A DNA stretch of 64,000 bases from Flectonema sp. DT1601. Lineage: Eukaryota > Euglenozoa > Diplonemea > Diplonemida > Diplonemidae. The position numbers were made by a program, and so were the translations under genes. How positions within the stretch are numbered: position 1 is the first letter of the stretch; every line of letters starts with the position of its first letter. The notes under the pieces were generated by a model. That model had not been told where the DNA came from and did not search any database. It saw only the letters and a list, made by a program, of their open reading frames with translations. Where the stretch lies: assembly GCA_964019425.1 (NCBI GenBank), contig OZ025788.1, forward strand, positions 186,001-250,000. Reading direction: 5' to 3'. This document shows positions 21,657-33,892 of the stretch, piece by piece.

Positions 21657-22188
21657 TGTGTGTGGGGGAAACTAAGAAAGAAAATTAACACCACCGAACA
21701 AAATGACACTATCACTTCTGGCAAGCACGGAGTGCAAAGAGGGATCATATCGGGTACATTGGACGAAGCAATAAAAGTTTTTTTTTTTTTTTTTTTTTGT
21801 GTTCTTTTTTTATTTTGTTCCCTCCCGCGAGCAAGAGAGGTGCTTAAAATCAGGGGGAAGAGAAAATCAAGACTGAGCTTACGGCAAACAGATGTGGTTG
21901 GTATTGTTTATTATTTTTCGTGTTGCACAATAGTAGCGGACGATGTTAACTGCAGGGAAATCTTTTACATTGTTTTGTTTAACAAGATTGAAACAAAAAA
22001 AACACTCCCTTTTCATTTTAATATTTTTTGTTGTTATTTTTTTTGTAAAGGTAGCGCTACCAAGCTGAACATTCAAATCACGTAGGCAATTATTCTTTTT
22101 TTGTTGTTTTTTTTAATTTTTTTCTTTACTCTCATTGGTTATTTCTTGTGATAAAGTTCACAACGCAATATCACATTAAATTTCCAAC

Positions 22189-22219
<31 letters not shown>

Positions 22220-22238
22220 GACTTTCCAACCCATACGA
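21657..22238. other. intergenic, T-runs
   Basis: T-runs at about 21778-21798 and 22189-22213, separated by unremarkable A/T-rich sequence. No gene seen. Confidence 0.5.
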
Positions 22239-22991
22239 CTATTGTTTTCGCAGAGCATCAAGCCTGCTACCAAGATCACAAGGGGAAGCTCCAGGTGGTG
22301 GCAGAGTAGGGTCACCGCCCATAGGTGCCGGAGGAGGATATAGTGCAGGGTCGTATGGATTGGAAACTCCAGCAATCGGAGGCGGAGGAGGGAGAACATC
22401 TACACCGCTTGGTTGAACGATTTTCGTTCTTCCAAGAGCACGTAGCACAGTGTCCCAGTCGATTCCGTATTCATTGCAAATATCTTCTAAATAAGCTTCA
22501 CATCGGTTTGGATCGGGAACCGAACATGATAGTTTCTCAATAACTCGTTGGTTGACTCCACGCTCACGGTCTTCATTTGCAATTTCAACGAACTCTTTTC
22601 CGAATTTAATAGCAACCTGTCTTCTGATAGCGATTAATTCATCTAATCCATCAGTACGAGGACAACACCAGACTACAGTTGATAATGCTTCTTTAAGATC
22701 GATTGGACATTGTTTACTTTCTCTTATTAGCATCATACGAGAACTTAGAATCTCACAGCATACTTTTAATAATTCCAATGCCTCAATGTAGTATTCATCT
22801 CTTATAACTTGTTCTACCTTTATACGAGCACTTTCATATTTTTCGTCTCGTAGAGATTCGGCTATTCCTCTTCTTTGAACTTTTATTCCGTTGGTTCGTT
22901 TATCCATTTGGAGTTTCATTCTGGTGATCGCCATTTTTAACGCGGCGTTGGTCTTGCTTGCGTCGAAAGATTCTTTACCCCAACCGAACAT
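22239..22991 (-). CDS. IST1: ESCRT-III regulator IST1
   Basis: Single exon, 250 residues. Residues about 1-175 form the helical IST1 domain (ATRMKLQMDKRTN-like opening, RRGIAESLRDEKYESARIKVE, and YLEDICNEYGIDWD near its end). The linker is Pro-rich (about 190-235). The last residues, DLGSRLDALRKQ, match a MIM1 motif (LxxRLxxLK/R), which binds MIT domains such as those of Vps4 and LIP5. IST1 regulates Vps4 and ESCRT-III filaments in multivesicular-body formation, cytokinesis and endosomal tubulation. It is shorter than the human protein (364) but has all parts. The EML-like WD40 gene ends only 196 nt upstream. Confidence 0.95.
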   Translation of the reverse strand: MFGWGKESFDASKTNAALKMAITRMKLQMDKRTNGIKVQRRGIAESLRDEKYESARIKVEQVIRDEYYIEALELLKVCCEILSSRMMLIRESKQCPIDLKEALSTVVWCCPRTDGLDELIAIRRQVAIKFGKEFVEIANEDRERGVNQRVIEKLSCSVPDPNRCEAYLEDICNEYGIDWDTVLRALGRTKIVQPSGVDVLPPPPPIAGVSNPYDPALYPPPAPMGGDPTLPPPGASPCDLGSRLDALRKQ

Positions 22992-23187
22992 TGTTTTATT
23001 ATTTAGAAGGGAAGAACTGTATAAATTTGAAAATAAATTTGATTACTGCATTAAAGAACTAAAATTGATAATTAAATTACCTTATATTCGTTTTTTTTAG
23101 AAACACAGTTATGGCTTTTTGTTTTATGGATTGGTATGGTGTAAATGAAATCAAAAAAAACCAAATCCTTAAAACAAAATTGTAGTT

Positions 23188-26100
23188 TTATTTTACCAAC
23201 GGAGTCTTGCCTCTTTTAACACGTCGCATTCTCTGTGGGATGACCCCAGTTCTCGGACGAATTACATCGCACGATAATGCTATATCACACAGACTGTGTT
23301 GTTGTAGTTTGAGTGATGTTCTTTTGTGTCGAGAAGCTTGGCACACCCCAGCCAGTAATGCCCCCCCGCTGTGAATTTCTTCACATCGACGACGTGCATT
23401 TCGTTTGTTAAATTTAGCTACGACCGAATTGACGTCGGCAGCAGCCGTATCTGTAGCTGTCTTTTGTTGTTTGGTTTTGTTTTTAGAAAGAAGTTGATCA
23501 GCTTTTCTACGCCATCCTCTGTGATGCAGAAAGTTCTTATTTTGTGAACACCCACCGTCGGAGACTTTGGATGTTGTAGAGAGACTTAAATTAGTGAGAC
23601 CGTCCTCAACTGCGATAGATGGCTCGGTATTGTTATCGAACTCTGCGGGGAGATCTTTTGTTTCCAGCGGTGGGATAACTTCTTCTTCTTCAATTACTTT
23701 TGGTGTAATAATTTGATTATTGCAATCTGAGATAGGACTCCGTTTTAATAATAATTTTTCATCCGACTGACTGATGTCGATACCGGCGGCAGGTTGCTCA
23801 GCTGTTGGATTAGATATCGTTTCTCTAGTTTGTCGATGAATCGCAGACTTCGGTCTTTGTGTTGTTGTAGCAACTTGTTGATTTAGATTTATGTAATCTC
23901 TTACTCCTGTCGGAAGGTTATCTTCACAGAGAGGTATCCTACGAATTGCAGCTGATCTGGGTCGTTGTGTTGTTTGTGTACATCGAAGAGGAGTATCAGC
24001 TCCAATACGAATCATATTTAAATCTAATTGTTGTTTGTTTAATAAGACATCTCGACGACGATCTGACGAAGTTACAAAACGTCGATCATTCCGACTGCAG
24101 CTCTGCAGTTTATCATTCGCGGCTATCCGTTTTCCAGAAACAGATTGACCTCCATCTGATTTTATACTTGTTGAATAGTTGTCGAGAGGTTTGATATCTG
24201 AGTCGTTGTTATTAGTATTGAAGGGAGTGGATTCATTAATAGCATTGGTGTCTTCTTCTAATTCATTACAGGGTTGGGTATTTGTGATGTCTTCGTTACT
24301 ATTATCAATCACACAGGAATCATTATTTATTTCTGTAGATAATTTCTTCTCATTGACAACATCTAGTGATTCACTACAGTCGATGAACCCTCTCTGCTGA
24401 CTGCTGTCATGATTGTCAGACTGTTCTTCATTGATATTTTCAAAGTCATTTTTCAGTTGAATTAACGAAGTGACATCATCGTCTGATTGATTTCCTGAGT
24501 GAGTATACTTTGAGTTACTATTTCCACTTAGAGTTCCAACTCTTACTTTATTAGTGAGAGAAGTTCTCATAGAAACGACGTGTTTTGGTCGCAGGTCAGC
24601 CAGCTTGGTTGGAATGTTTATAAAAGCTTCTTTTGATTCTAAAAATGCGTTGAAAGTGAATATCACTTTAGGAACTTTCGTAAGTGGCTCATATGCTGGT
24701 GTGTTAACTGATAACACATTTGACTCAGCTATGCTCGTCTTTCTACTTGGGGAGAGTTTCAAGTCATCACTAACATAAACTGTAGTTGTGTTTGCGCTGA
24801 TTATTTTATCGTCATCTCCATCATCATCTTCGGTGTGAAATACCGCAACGTGTTTACTGATGGGTTCTTTGTGAGCTGAACACTGAGTGTGCGGTGACGC
24901 AGGTAGTGAGTCGTAATTCTTATCATCGTTGGCTTCAATTCTCCCTCTCGGTGAAATAGGAGGAGAATCAAGGTGCTTACTTCCAGAACCTCTCCTCCTC
25001 TGGTCATGAGAAGCCTTCCGACGAACGTGATCTTGTTTAGTTCCAGGTGATAACGGAGGGTGATTCTCTATCCTTCCTCTAGGTGATATTTGAGGGGAGT
25101 TCTGACCAGAGTTCCTCCCCTTCTGAGAGTCTTGAACTGGAGGATCAAGAACACCTCTCGGTGACATTTGAGGTGAAACTTGAGGTGAAACTTGAGGTGA
25201 ACTTTGATCGAAACTTTTACTTCTCCGATCACAATCAGAACCAGGAGATGCATTTCCGAATTTTCCTCTCGGAGACATTTGAGGGGAACTCTTTCTCTGA
25301 CAGACTTCGGTGTTCTGCAGCCGTTTAGCTTCAGCAGAACAGTTTCCCATTCTTGGAGAATGGCGAGGTGATGCAAGACTTCCTTCTTGGGAACACTTCT
25401 GCCTCGCTGTAGAAATTACTGATTGGTCAGACTCTCCCGTCTCCCGTCGTACGTCAATTGTTGGACGAGTTGAGGGCCTCCTGAAATCTGATGAGCGTTC
25501 CTTGTCTGGGTTAGCAGTTGGTCGAATTTCATCAAAAACTGAATAGTCACTACCAAAACTACTCCTATCGGGTACCTTGCTTTGAATAGATGATCGATTG
25601 CTCTCCAGAGCGAGTCTTCTGGATTTTCGACGTTCGTTACGCCGCTTGTGAAGATCAGATTTGTTTGACGCATCTTCGAACCCCTTGACAGGTTCAGTTA
25701 CTTGCCATTGTTGAAGTAATTCCGTGTAGACAGATTCTGATGGATGAGAACTGTCCTGTTCGTCTGCAACGTCAGTTCCAATAACTGATTTCAAAGCTGA
25801 TGTTGTGAATCTACCGAGAGCTGCTATTCTTCCAATAGCTGACGCATGATGAGCTATGATTGGAGACAACAACGGTTTCGTTGACTTTTCAACACGTTCT
25901 GTTCTCGGATCTGGTGCATGGAATTTCCATTCCCTCAGCGGGGCATTCGTCAAGGCACCGACCAGAGTACATCCATCAGTGACTTTCCAAATCTTTACTC
26001 TGCAGTCAACAGTTGATGATAATAAATATTGACCAATTACTTGTAATGATTTTATACCTTCACCTGGATGTGCCTTCCACGACTTCTTTACAGGAGGGAC

Positions 26101-28862
26101 GTCTTGAGGTGAAGGAGGAGTAATATTAACGTGTGATGGGTTACCTTGTGTTGTGAATAGTGATAATTTAGTACCTAAGATCAGGTTAGATAAATCCCAT
26201 TGATGAATGACTCCTCTCTCATCACCTCCATAAAGTGTGAATGGATAATTCCATGAGAGGGCCGTGACTCCTGCTGCTGATGCTGATGCCACCACGTTGT
26301 TTGAAATATCACAACTCCAGGTAGCTAATGAAAACTGTCTGTGAGGGTATGGTCTCATCGGTACTAAATTCAACACACCAGATGCATCTGCACATACAAA
26401 TGCAGGATACGGCATCAAACGCTCAACAGCACATACTTCACCTGGCATTGGACCACACACAGCAAGAGTACTCGACCTTACTGTTGATAACATTAGTTCT
26501 GATAACACTGAGTAGGTAGTATTACCTGTGTGTTTGTTTTATTATTATTCTCAGAATGATGTAAGTTGATAGTGATGAAGTACATACCTAACTCGTCACC
26601 AATAAAGATATGACCCCCATCAAGACTAACGTGTAGGACTCTAATTAGAGACTTGAAGTCGATTAGTTTGACTGGAGGACGACAATCAGAAAGTTTTGAG
26701 TTCCAAATAGCGACGGCTCCAGCACCTGGAGAACGAGAACCGCATGCGACTATCAAATATTGAGTTGGGATGATTGCAGTTTGAGTAACGTCGTTACCAC
26801 TCCAAATTGGAGTTGCAACGCCATCTGCTGATATTGGAGGTTTATACTTCTTTACAACAGATCCGTTAGTTGTTCTCATTAACTCTACTCTCCCATCAGA
26901 CCATCCCAAAACTAAATTCTTCCCACACACAACATCAATACTGGCTGCTGTTACTTGACCAACTCCCAATTCTTTCATGTGGTAAACTACTTTACCACTT
27001 GCTGCTGACCAAAGCTGTTTTTGTTTCTGAACCATTTCTGGGATTAAAGACTCCAAGTTAGTTACTATAAAGGGGAACTCTGATGGGATAAAATTACAAA
27101 ATACAAACCTTGATTTCTGTGCTTGCCACGGTAACAAAAAATCCACTTTCACCTCCCCCCTTATGCCCTTTGTTGTAGGCACACAGTATGAGTGGAGTAG
27201 CTGAAGGGTTGTGAGCAACATCAGGGTTCCCAAAGTCAGCAATTTTTCTCTCAATCTGAGTGAGTTGTTCTAATTTTTGCATACAATTTCGTTCCTTTTT
27301 CAGTACCTCAACGCGCATGCAGTTGTGACGAAGTGAACCATCGCCATCCCTCTCGATTAAGTAAGTTAAGAGTTGCCTTCTCGATGTCATCTCACTTCTC
27401 GCTGTGTTGAGATCACTTCTGGCTGCTGCAGCTTTCGCTTCTGCTTCGATTGTTCCTCCGATTTCAGTTACTTGCGCACTGCCATCGTATTCAAATCTAG
27501 TTTGTGATGTTTTATTATTCAATTACTTTTTAGTTGAATTCTGAAATATATAAAAAAAACAAACCTGTAGCAATTCTTTGACGTACAAAATAAAAATTGA
27601 CGTGCGTGAGCGAGATACACTGCTGATGTCACTTCTGATATTTCAGAAGAAGATCTGTACCCTTCTGGACAGATATTAAATGTCTGAACTGGTAGCATTG
27701 TGCGAAGGTCCCATATTTTTGCCAAACCGTTAGAATCACATGAAATCACTTGAGGAGTTCCAGGAACCGATTCTACCAAAACAATTCCACTTTTGTGCGC
27801 ATTCTCGTTCTTCAAATCTTTAAGTTCAAACGGTCTGACCAACGGTTGTCCTTCCATCCAACAGCGAATAATAAATTCAAAACCTGCGCTGGCAATCATT
27901 CGATAACTGTCAATGTAAGCAATAGAATAGACGCCCTTTTCATGTCCTTTATAAATAATTGGAGGTGATGATAATCTGGATATGTTCCACTGAACAACAG
28001 TAGCATCAAGTGAAGCAGATAAGAATTTATCAGAAGTGTGAGGAATTTGTTTTAATGCGAGGATTGGTTGAGTGTGGTTTCGATGATGCGAAACCAACTC
28101 AATGGAAGATTCACAATTATCAGCCAGCGGATTCCAAATATTTAATATTCCAGTTCTCGATCCTGTTAGTAGTCGTTGCCAATAGTTCGAATATGAAGTA
28201 CACATTTGTGTTTCAGTTTGTCTGCTGCATTTTACTTCAATCATTTCTTTTTCTTTACGGCAACCCTCTTCAAATAATCTCATATTCAAATCACATGACG
28301 AAGTTAATAAATAATCACCTACTTCACAACAACTCACAACAGGAGCTGAATGTTGAATTATCCGAAGTGAATGTAACGTTGGAGAATCAGCATCGCAAAC
28401 TTTCAATCTGTTCAACTGACTACTGATGTATAAATTACCAGGTTGAGAATACAGTAGTTTATAACAAGTATCTTTTGATCCGTAAGTTTTATTAACATCA
28501 GTTATAACTTCTTTTAGTTTATAAGGAAGGATGTTACCTGGAGTATCAACTTGATTGGTTCTCGACGACTGAATGGATTCTACTAGCGAAGTAACAAGAT
28601 CTGACCATGTGATACCATTTGAGTCTCCATGGATGATTTGATTATATAAATCAACTAATGCTTTTCGTATTGCTGTTGAAGTTTGTGAATTTTTATGAAC
28701 TTTTTTCATGTATGGCTCTAGAGTTTCAATTGCTTCATCTCGGAATAACCGTTTCTTTCCCCATTTCAATTTCAACGACAACAAATCCTCAGGTTCTAAC
28801 AATAAAAAATCTTCTCCCGATATGGCACCTGACCATGGGAAACAATCGGACGATGACTCCAT
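23188..28862 (-). CDS. giant WD40-repeat protein with EF-hand-like N-terminus
   Basis: Four exons (28862-27565, 27496-27109, 27050-26588, 26525-23188) give about 1,828 residues. The N-terminal 110 residues are helical with a TWSDLVTSLVES segment like the EF-hand-type start of WDR49/WDR64 proteins. Then WD40 blades appear (LKIWDLRTM, WNISRL, IHQWDLSNL, VKIWKVTDG), spread over about residues 150-800. From about 850 on the protein is low-complexity: Ser/Arg-rich, with repeated SPQVSPQMSPRG units, then Asn/Asp-rich, and a basic tail. Introns are 68, 58 and 62 nt; the acceptor of the second is the least certain. It probably acts as a microtubule or axoneme scaffold, by analogy only. Confidence 0.75.
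25060..25310 (-). repeat. degenerate SPQxSPRG repeats
   Basis: Repeated coding units for (I/V/M)SPRG and SPQ in the WD40 gene, e.g. two direct copies of GGTGAAACTTGA at about 25169-25192. Proline-directed kinase-type sites (SP) are dense here. Confidence 0.8.
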
Positions 28863-30608
28863 TTATTTTTGTTTGTATTCATGCCGTTCACGCTCTTGAT
28901 ACTTTTTAGAAATGTATTTTATTTATTTACGAAGCCAAGGAGCCAACAAGCCAGGAAAAGCTCAACAGGGTAACAATTATATCGCTAACAGCAACCTTGA
29001 GACTCTCACAGACATAAACCTGCTTTAATACTAAAAAAAATAAAAATAAATTTAAATAAAGAATGAACGAAAATGATGTTTTTTTTAAAACTTTTTATAA
29101 CAAACACAAAAACCAGAACTTTCAGCCTTATTTAATTAGTGGTAGGCGACGAGTGATGCGAAGCAGAGCGGAGCAACACCGAATCCAATAACAGAAAACA
29201 AGGAAGCAACTCGACTTCTCTTTTTTTGTAAAAACAGAAAACGGAGGGGAAAAGACGACATATGATACTAAATTTATTTTTTTTTTTCCTTAAAAAAATT
29301 GTTTTATTTTGTTTATTTGTTTGCACGAGCGAAGCCTCAATTCACTCATTTCACTATCGTCACAACAAGTTACCAAAAACAAAGCATTAAGAAGGGAAAG
29401 AAGTAGGGGAAGAAATCAACATTGAGCCCTGATCACTATTTTCCACAAAATACAACAAGAAAGGAAGAAATAAAAATGACTGACCATGTTCACCCACTAA
29501 ACACACACAAAATGCACACCAAAATAACATTTTTTAAAAAGAAAACTAAGGATCACATCACAAAGGGTGGGTCGGTACTGCCAGGAAGCTACTAAAAAAG
29601 GGAAAAGAAGGGAAATCAGAGAACCTTCAATCACATTGTAAACACCGCCAGCATCACAGCACTGACAACCGACAGTCAAGCGCGTAGTCGTTCAACAGCT
29701 TTGGATTGCAGCTGAGAAACCACAATGGGGATAATTTTATTATTCAGTCGTTCTCATTTTTTTTTTTTTTTTTTTGTTGTCGTCCAGTTATATAAGTGCT
29801 GCCATCACGGAAACAAAACCCTGGCTGTCCCTTCGTTCTTCAAGAAAAAAAGAAAACTAAACGCCAGTAATCTGATAGTCAACCTTTCGGAAGCATCTAA
29901 TTAGCGGCATTTCATTTCTCACTATTTTGCATCGACGAAAGAAAAAAAAAAGAGAACAAAAAAGGGGGAAATACTAATCAGGAAAAAAAAGTTACTTAAC
30001 TTTAGTTTAAAACATTAACAAGAATCAGAGTTCAGACCGAAGGGATTAGAGGACTATTGCTGGGTGTTGTTTTATCACAATAAACATCTGTCAAAATATG
30101 GCAAAAAAAAAAAAAAAAAAAAAAACAACAACGGCACAGCAGTTGTCCTACTCCCAACATGGGAATTAAAACGTTTTTATGATCTAGGAAGGCCCAAAGC
30201 ATATTTTTTAATAAAATCCGGATTACTGTAGGCATTGCGCATGCTCTGCAGGTAAGCATTCTTCATCTTCTTTTTTTTTTTTTTTTTTCGGGGACGTTCG
30301 TTAGCAGACGACATTAAAAAAAAATAAATAATCAAAATAACGCGGGAAGCCACAACATTCTACCGGACGTGACGATGCACAACGCAACTTTAAACATTTA
30401 CCATTCAGTCCGTCGTCAATATTTCTGTTGGCAAGTACATCAAACAGAAGGCTCTAAGTAATAGGTGGTCAGATCTCCAATAAAAAGATCACGAATAAGA
30501 GAATGACTTATGAGTTAATTTAAAAAAAAAATAAAAAAAATGCATCTACCAGATAAAAAATAACAGCTATCGCGAATTTAACTGCTGAAAACTTGTTCTC
30601 CGAGATGT

Positions 30609-30640
<32 letters not shown>

Positions 30641-30739
30641 AGCGGTTCAAAAAAAAGAAATTAATAATTTAAAATAAAAATAAAATTATAACACGGAACA
30701 AAGTATTTATAGTAACTTCTTTTCTTGTGTTGGTGCTCA

Positions 30740-30840
30740 TTAAAAGATCAAGGACGTTGAAGTCCTTATGTTTCAGATACCGCGTCACTATTAAAAGAGG
30801 TAGCCAGGGTGAGTAGATCCCTACCACCATCTGAAGTCAA
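30740..30840 (+). ncRNA. candidate structured RNA, two hairpins
   Basis: Hairpin 1 is AAGGAC-GTTGAA-GTCCTT, perfect 6-bp stem, at 30750-30767. Hairpin 2 lies at 30799-30825 with GGTAG pairing CTACC. The stretch is G+C-richer than its A/T-run surroundings. Strand is unproven, and I do not recognise the family. Confidence 0.25.
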
Positions 30841-32669
30841 CGACAAAATAAACAAAAAGAGATTAAAATAACTACTTTACCTAAACGAATTCGACTCTGC
30901 AAGGCCCAAAAAAGCGCGCGGGAAAAAAAAAATGAATGTTGTCTTCCCTTAAAACTGCAAGTAACAACCTTCTTGACTTCTCAGTTTTTCTTTTTTTTTT
31001 TTTTTTCTTGTTTCTTTTTCGAGGAAACCCGACCATTAAATATCAATCTGCAGGTTACAGTGCCTCCTGTAACTTTCTTAGGTAGAAGGGAAGAAGGCAA
31101 CCACGGATTTTTTTCTTTTTTCATTTATTTATTAATTTTTTTTTTTTTTCCAAACTAAATTGGCATTAAAAAAAAACAGACTCTTAATTCTCGCAGAAAT
31201 ATTTTTTTGCAACCACGGCATTGGTCCACTACCCCGCAGAAAGATTTTGTTTTTTCAGTTGAAATTAAAAAATTCAACCTTATCTAAGAAGGCATACCCA
31301 GCCATATTGGTGCTGATTTTGTATAAGAAAAACAAAAGACGCTACCATGATGAAGTCAGGAAACAGAGCGATGGATTTCTTACTATGAAACTCTGATCTG
31401 ATTGTGTAAAATAGGATTTAGACAGAAAAATGACATAACGAACCACACTTCCACCACATTTGATTATCGGTGGCAATTAAAGTAAACTTTTTTTTTTTTC
31501 TTCTTCTTTTATCCACCTCGACAAGATATCCACAAAACAATATGGATTTTTATTTATGTTATTTTTTTTTTGGTTACTTCTTCTTTTTTTTTTTTTTTTT
31601 TTCCAGTATGGATATTTGCGTTTCGGAAGTGAATCCTCGCAATTAGATCATCAAAAAAAAAAAAAAAGGATGTGGAAAAGAAAAAAAAAAAAATAACAAC
31701 AACAACAACAACAACAACAAACATACACCACAAATACACATTAATTCAGCACTAGTGTCAAGATTACTTTTGACTAACCTTCTAACTCTACACTGTAAGT
31801 TTCCAAACCCCGAGAACTAAATATAAAGTCCCCAACAAGATGAAAAACGATCGCAATAGGAATCGCCCATGGCAAATACAGCATTACGGGAGGAAATATC
31901 AATGTCGGCTCGCATTTTTGTTTTCTTTTTCTTTTGAACGTGGAGGGAACAAACGAAGGAAAAGAATATTACCCAGTACCCCTTCACCAAATAAGATCGG
32001 GGTGTTCGTTTATTTATTTTTATTATTATTATTATTATTATTTTTTTTTTTTTGCTTTGTTTTGTTTTGGTACTCGTTTCTTATGTCTTATCTGTTGACA
32101 GTAAACAATAACACAAAAACGAGGGGGGGGGAAAATACTTCAATCCCTGGAACGTACAAAGCCAGTCTCTCCCTTACATGGGAGGATATTGTCGTTCGAG
32201 AACGAGAAATTTCGTGTTGTTCTTGTTGTTTTTTTTTTTTTTTTTAATTATTTTTTTCCTTCTCTCTCTTAACAAATTAAAACATAAAAGAGGCTCATCA
32301 ATGAAAGTGATCATATTAAAAAAAAAAAAAAAACTTCCGCAACGGCGAAAAAATCGCGCAATTCTATTTTTTTATTTTTTTCGGTTGTTTGTTTATTTAT
32401 TTGTTTGTTTGTTTGGTTTACCTTTCTCCTTTTCGCATGGTGTTAAACCGTGTATTAAATTAAACTGTACTTGTGGCCCAGATAAAGAGACAACATGAAA
32501 ACAGACAGGCCTTCGAAAAGAAAGAGAGAAAAGCGAAAGAGATGAACAGGATTAGTTAATACGATTTGCTAACTTTAAAAACAAGGGGGGGGGGATCGCT
32601 AGTCAAAACATGAGAAGTTTCTGAAAGCCAATTTCATTAAACCAAAAAAAAACCCTCTCTAGTTGGTTT

Positions 32670-32860
32670 ATTTATTTTAGATCTTCGCAACGAAGGTTTT
32701 ACTGCGATGCGTGCTATACAATGTTGACAAGGTAAGTCGGCAATCTAAATCCATAACTTCGGGCTCCGAGGACACGTAGATCTGCGAAAGTCTTTCTTAA
32801 AATATGCAGTACAAAGCCTGCTGCTTCAGAAACCCTTTCGTGTTAAAATCGAGATTTTCC
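32670..32860 (+). ncRNA. candidate structured RNA with a splice-donor-like site
   Basis: A long-range stem (AGATCTTCGCA at 32679-32689 with TGCGAAAGTCT at 32783-32793, two mismatches) encloses two hairpins: GTTGAC/GTCGGC around 32723-32741 and CTTCGG-GCT-CCGAGG at 32757-32771. The first hairpin's loop carries AAGGTAAGT, a splice-donor-like site. A donor presented in a stem-loop is the layout of spliced-leader RNAs, but no clear Sm site or terminator was seen. Strand and identity unproven. Confidence 0.25.
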
Positions 32861-33892
32861 CTCTTTTAAAAAAAGAAGACATGAAAATTTAGATTATAAA
32901 AAAATAAAATGCTGTACATAAACAAAGGACAACAAGAACCATCCAAAAAAAAGGACAACATAACAAGGGTACATACGGGTGTGACCACAGTCCTACCATG
33001 AGGATACCACAGGAAAGCAACAGCTACCCCCGCTGGTAGTTTTTTTCTTTTTTTTTTTTTTTTTTTTTTTTCCCACACCTTGTGCAAACAGAAAGACAGT
33101 TGCAAAAAAAACGAAATGAATCCAGAAAAAAACTTTCGGACCAAATCAGAGGGAGAAACGAAAAAAAAAACTTAAAAAAAAAATAATAAACTAAACCAGA
33201 GAAATACGATATTTGATCGAAAGTGAGACATAGAGGAATATATAAAAAGCTGTCTATCTGTCTCCAGGAGATGCTTGCCACCTAAAGAAAAAAAATTTGA
33301 AAATAATAATTATCGAAAAAAAACGAATCACCTGCAACCTACAAGAAGCATATAATCCGATCTTTCGAAAAGCCTAAAAGTATGAAAGAATTTCTACTCT
33401 TTTGGTTAAGTTAAAACCAAAAGCAGTGTTACTTTCCGTTGTTTGTTTTTTTTTTTTTTTTTCTTCTGAGGAATTCTCACCCCTTTTAAAAAAAAATCTG
33501 CAAAAAGAGAAATTAAAAAGTACAGAAGAGTGAAAGAAAATGGGGAAAGAGGAGTTGGTGTGATAACCATAACTGAATAAGAGATATTTTCTACAGATAT
33601 TGATTGTTGCAGGAACCCTAAAGAACTGAGAAGGTCAAAAGGGTTGTCGTGTCGGGCGTTTCTTTCTTTGCCTCACAGCACTGACGAAGGTGCAAAAAAA
33701 GAAGAAAAAAAGAAATAAATTCACAATACGAAAGTTAGACTCTCCTCATACTGCGAGTGGAATGTACTTCAGTCAAATCCCATATGAGTTAATATTAAAG
33801 TACTCAATGTCTTGGTTACGAAGAATAACTCATAAGTGTGTTGGGCTCAGTAAGCCAGTCGATGATTTCCAAAAGGACTCTCCTGACTTATC

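Larger units (their letters stand above)
28863..33892. other. 5-kb gene-poor region with possible structured RNAs
   Basis: No credible protein frame on either strand; all open frames are short and low-complexity. It is full of A and T runs, including 30 A at 30610-30639 and 26 T at 33048-33073, plus (AAC)n at 31695-31720 and (TTA)n at 32021-32040. Between them are short G+C-richer islands, at about 28920-29020, 29560-29720, 30740-30840, 32670-32860 and 32970-33040. Two of these fold well and are listed separately. It is by far the largest gap in the window, so it may hold RNA genes or a chromosomal element. Confidence 0.6.

Noticed and set aside
31554-31739. Tandem (AAC)n and T-runs as a possible CRISPR or telomere-like array
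   Set aside because: Simple microsatellite; no spacers and no telomere-type unit.
31840-32498. + strand frames of 106-135 codons in the gene desert
   Set aside because: Most residues come from T-runs (Phe/Leu); no domain or codon bias.
28863-33892. Transposon or retroelement remains in the gene desert
   Set aside because: No reverse transcriptase, transposase, terminal repeats or target-site duplication could be seen.
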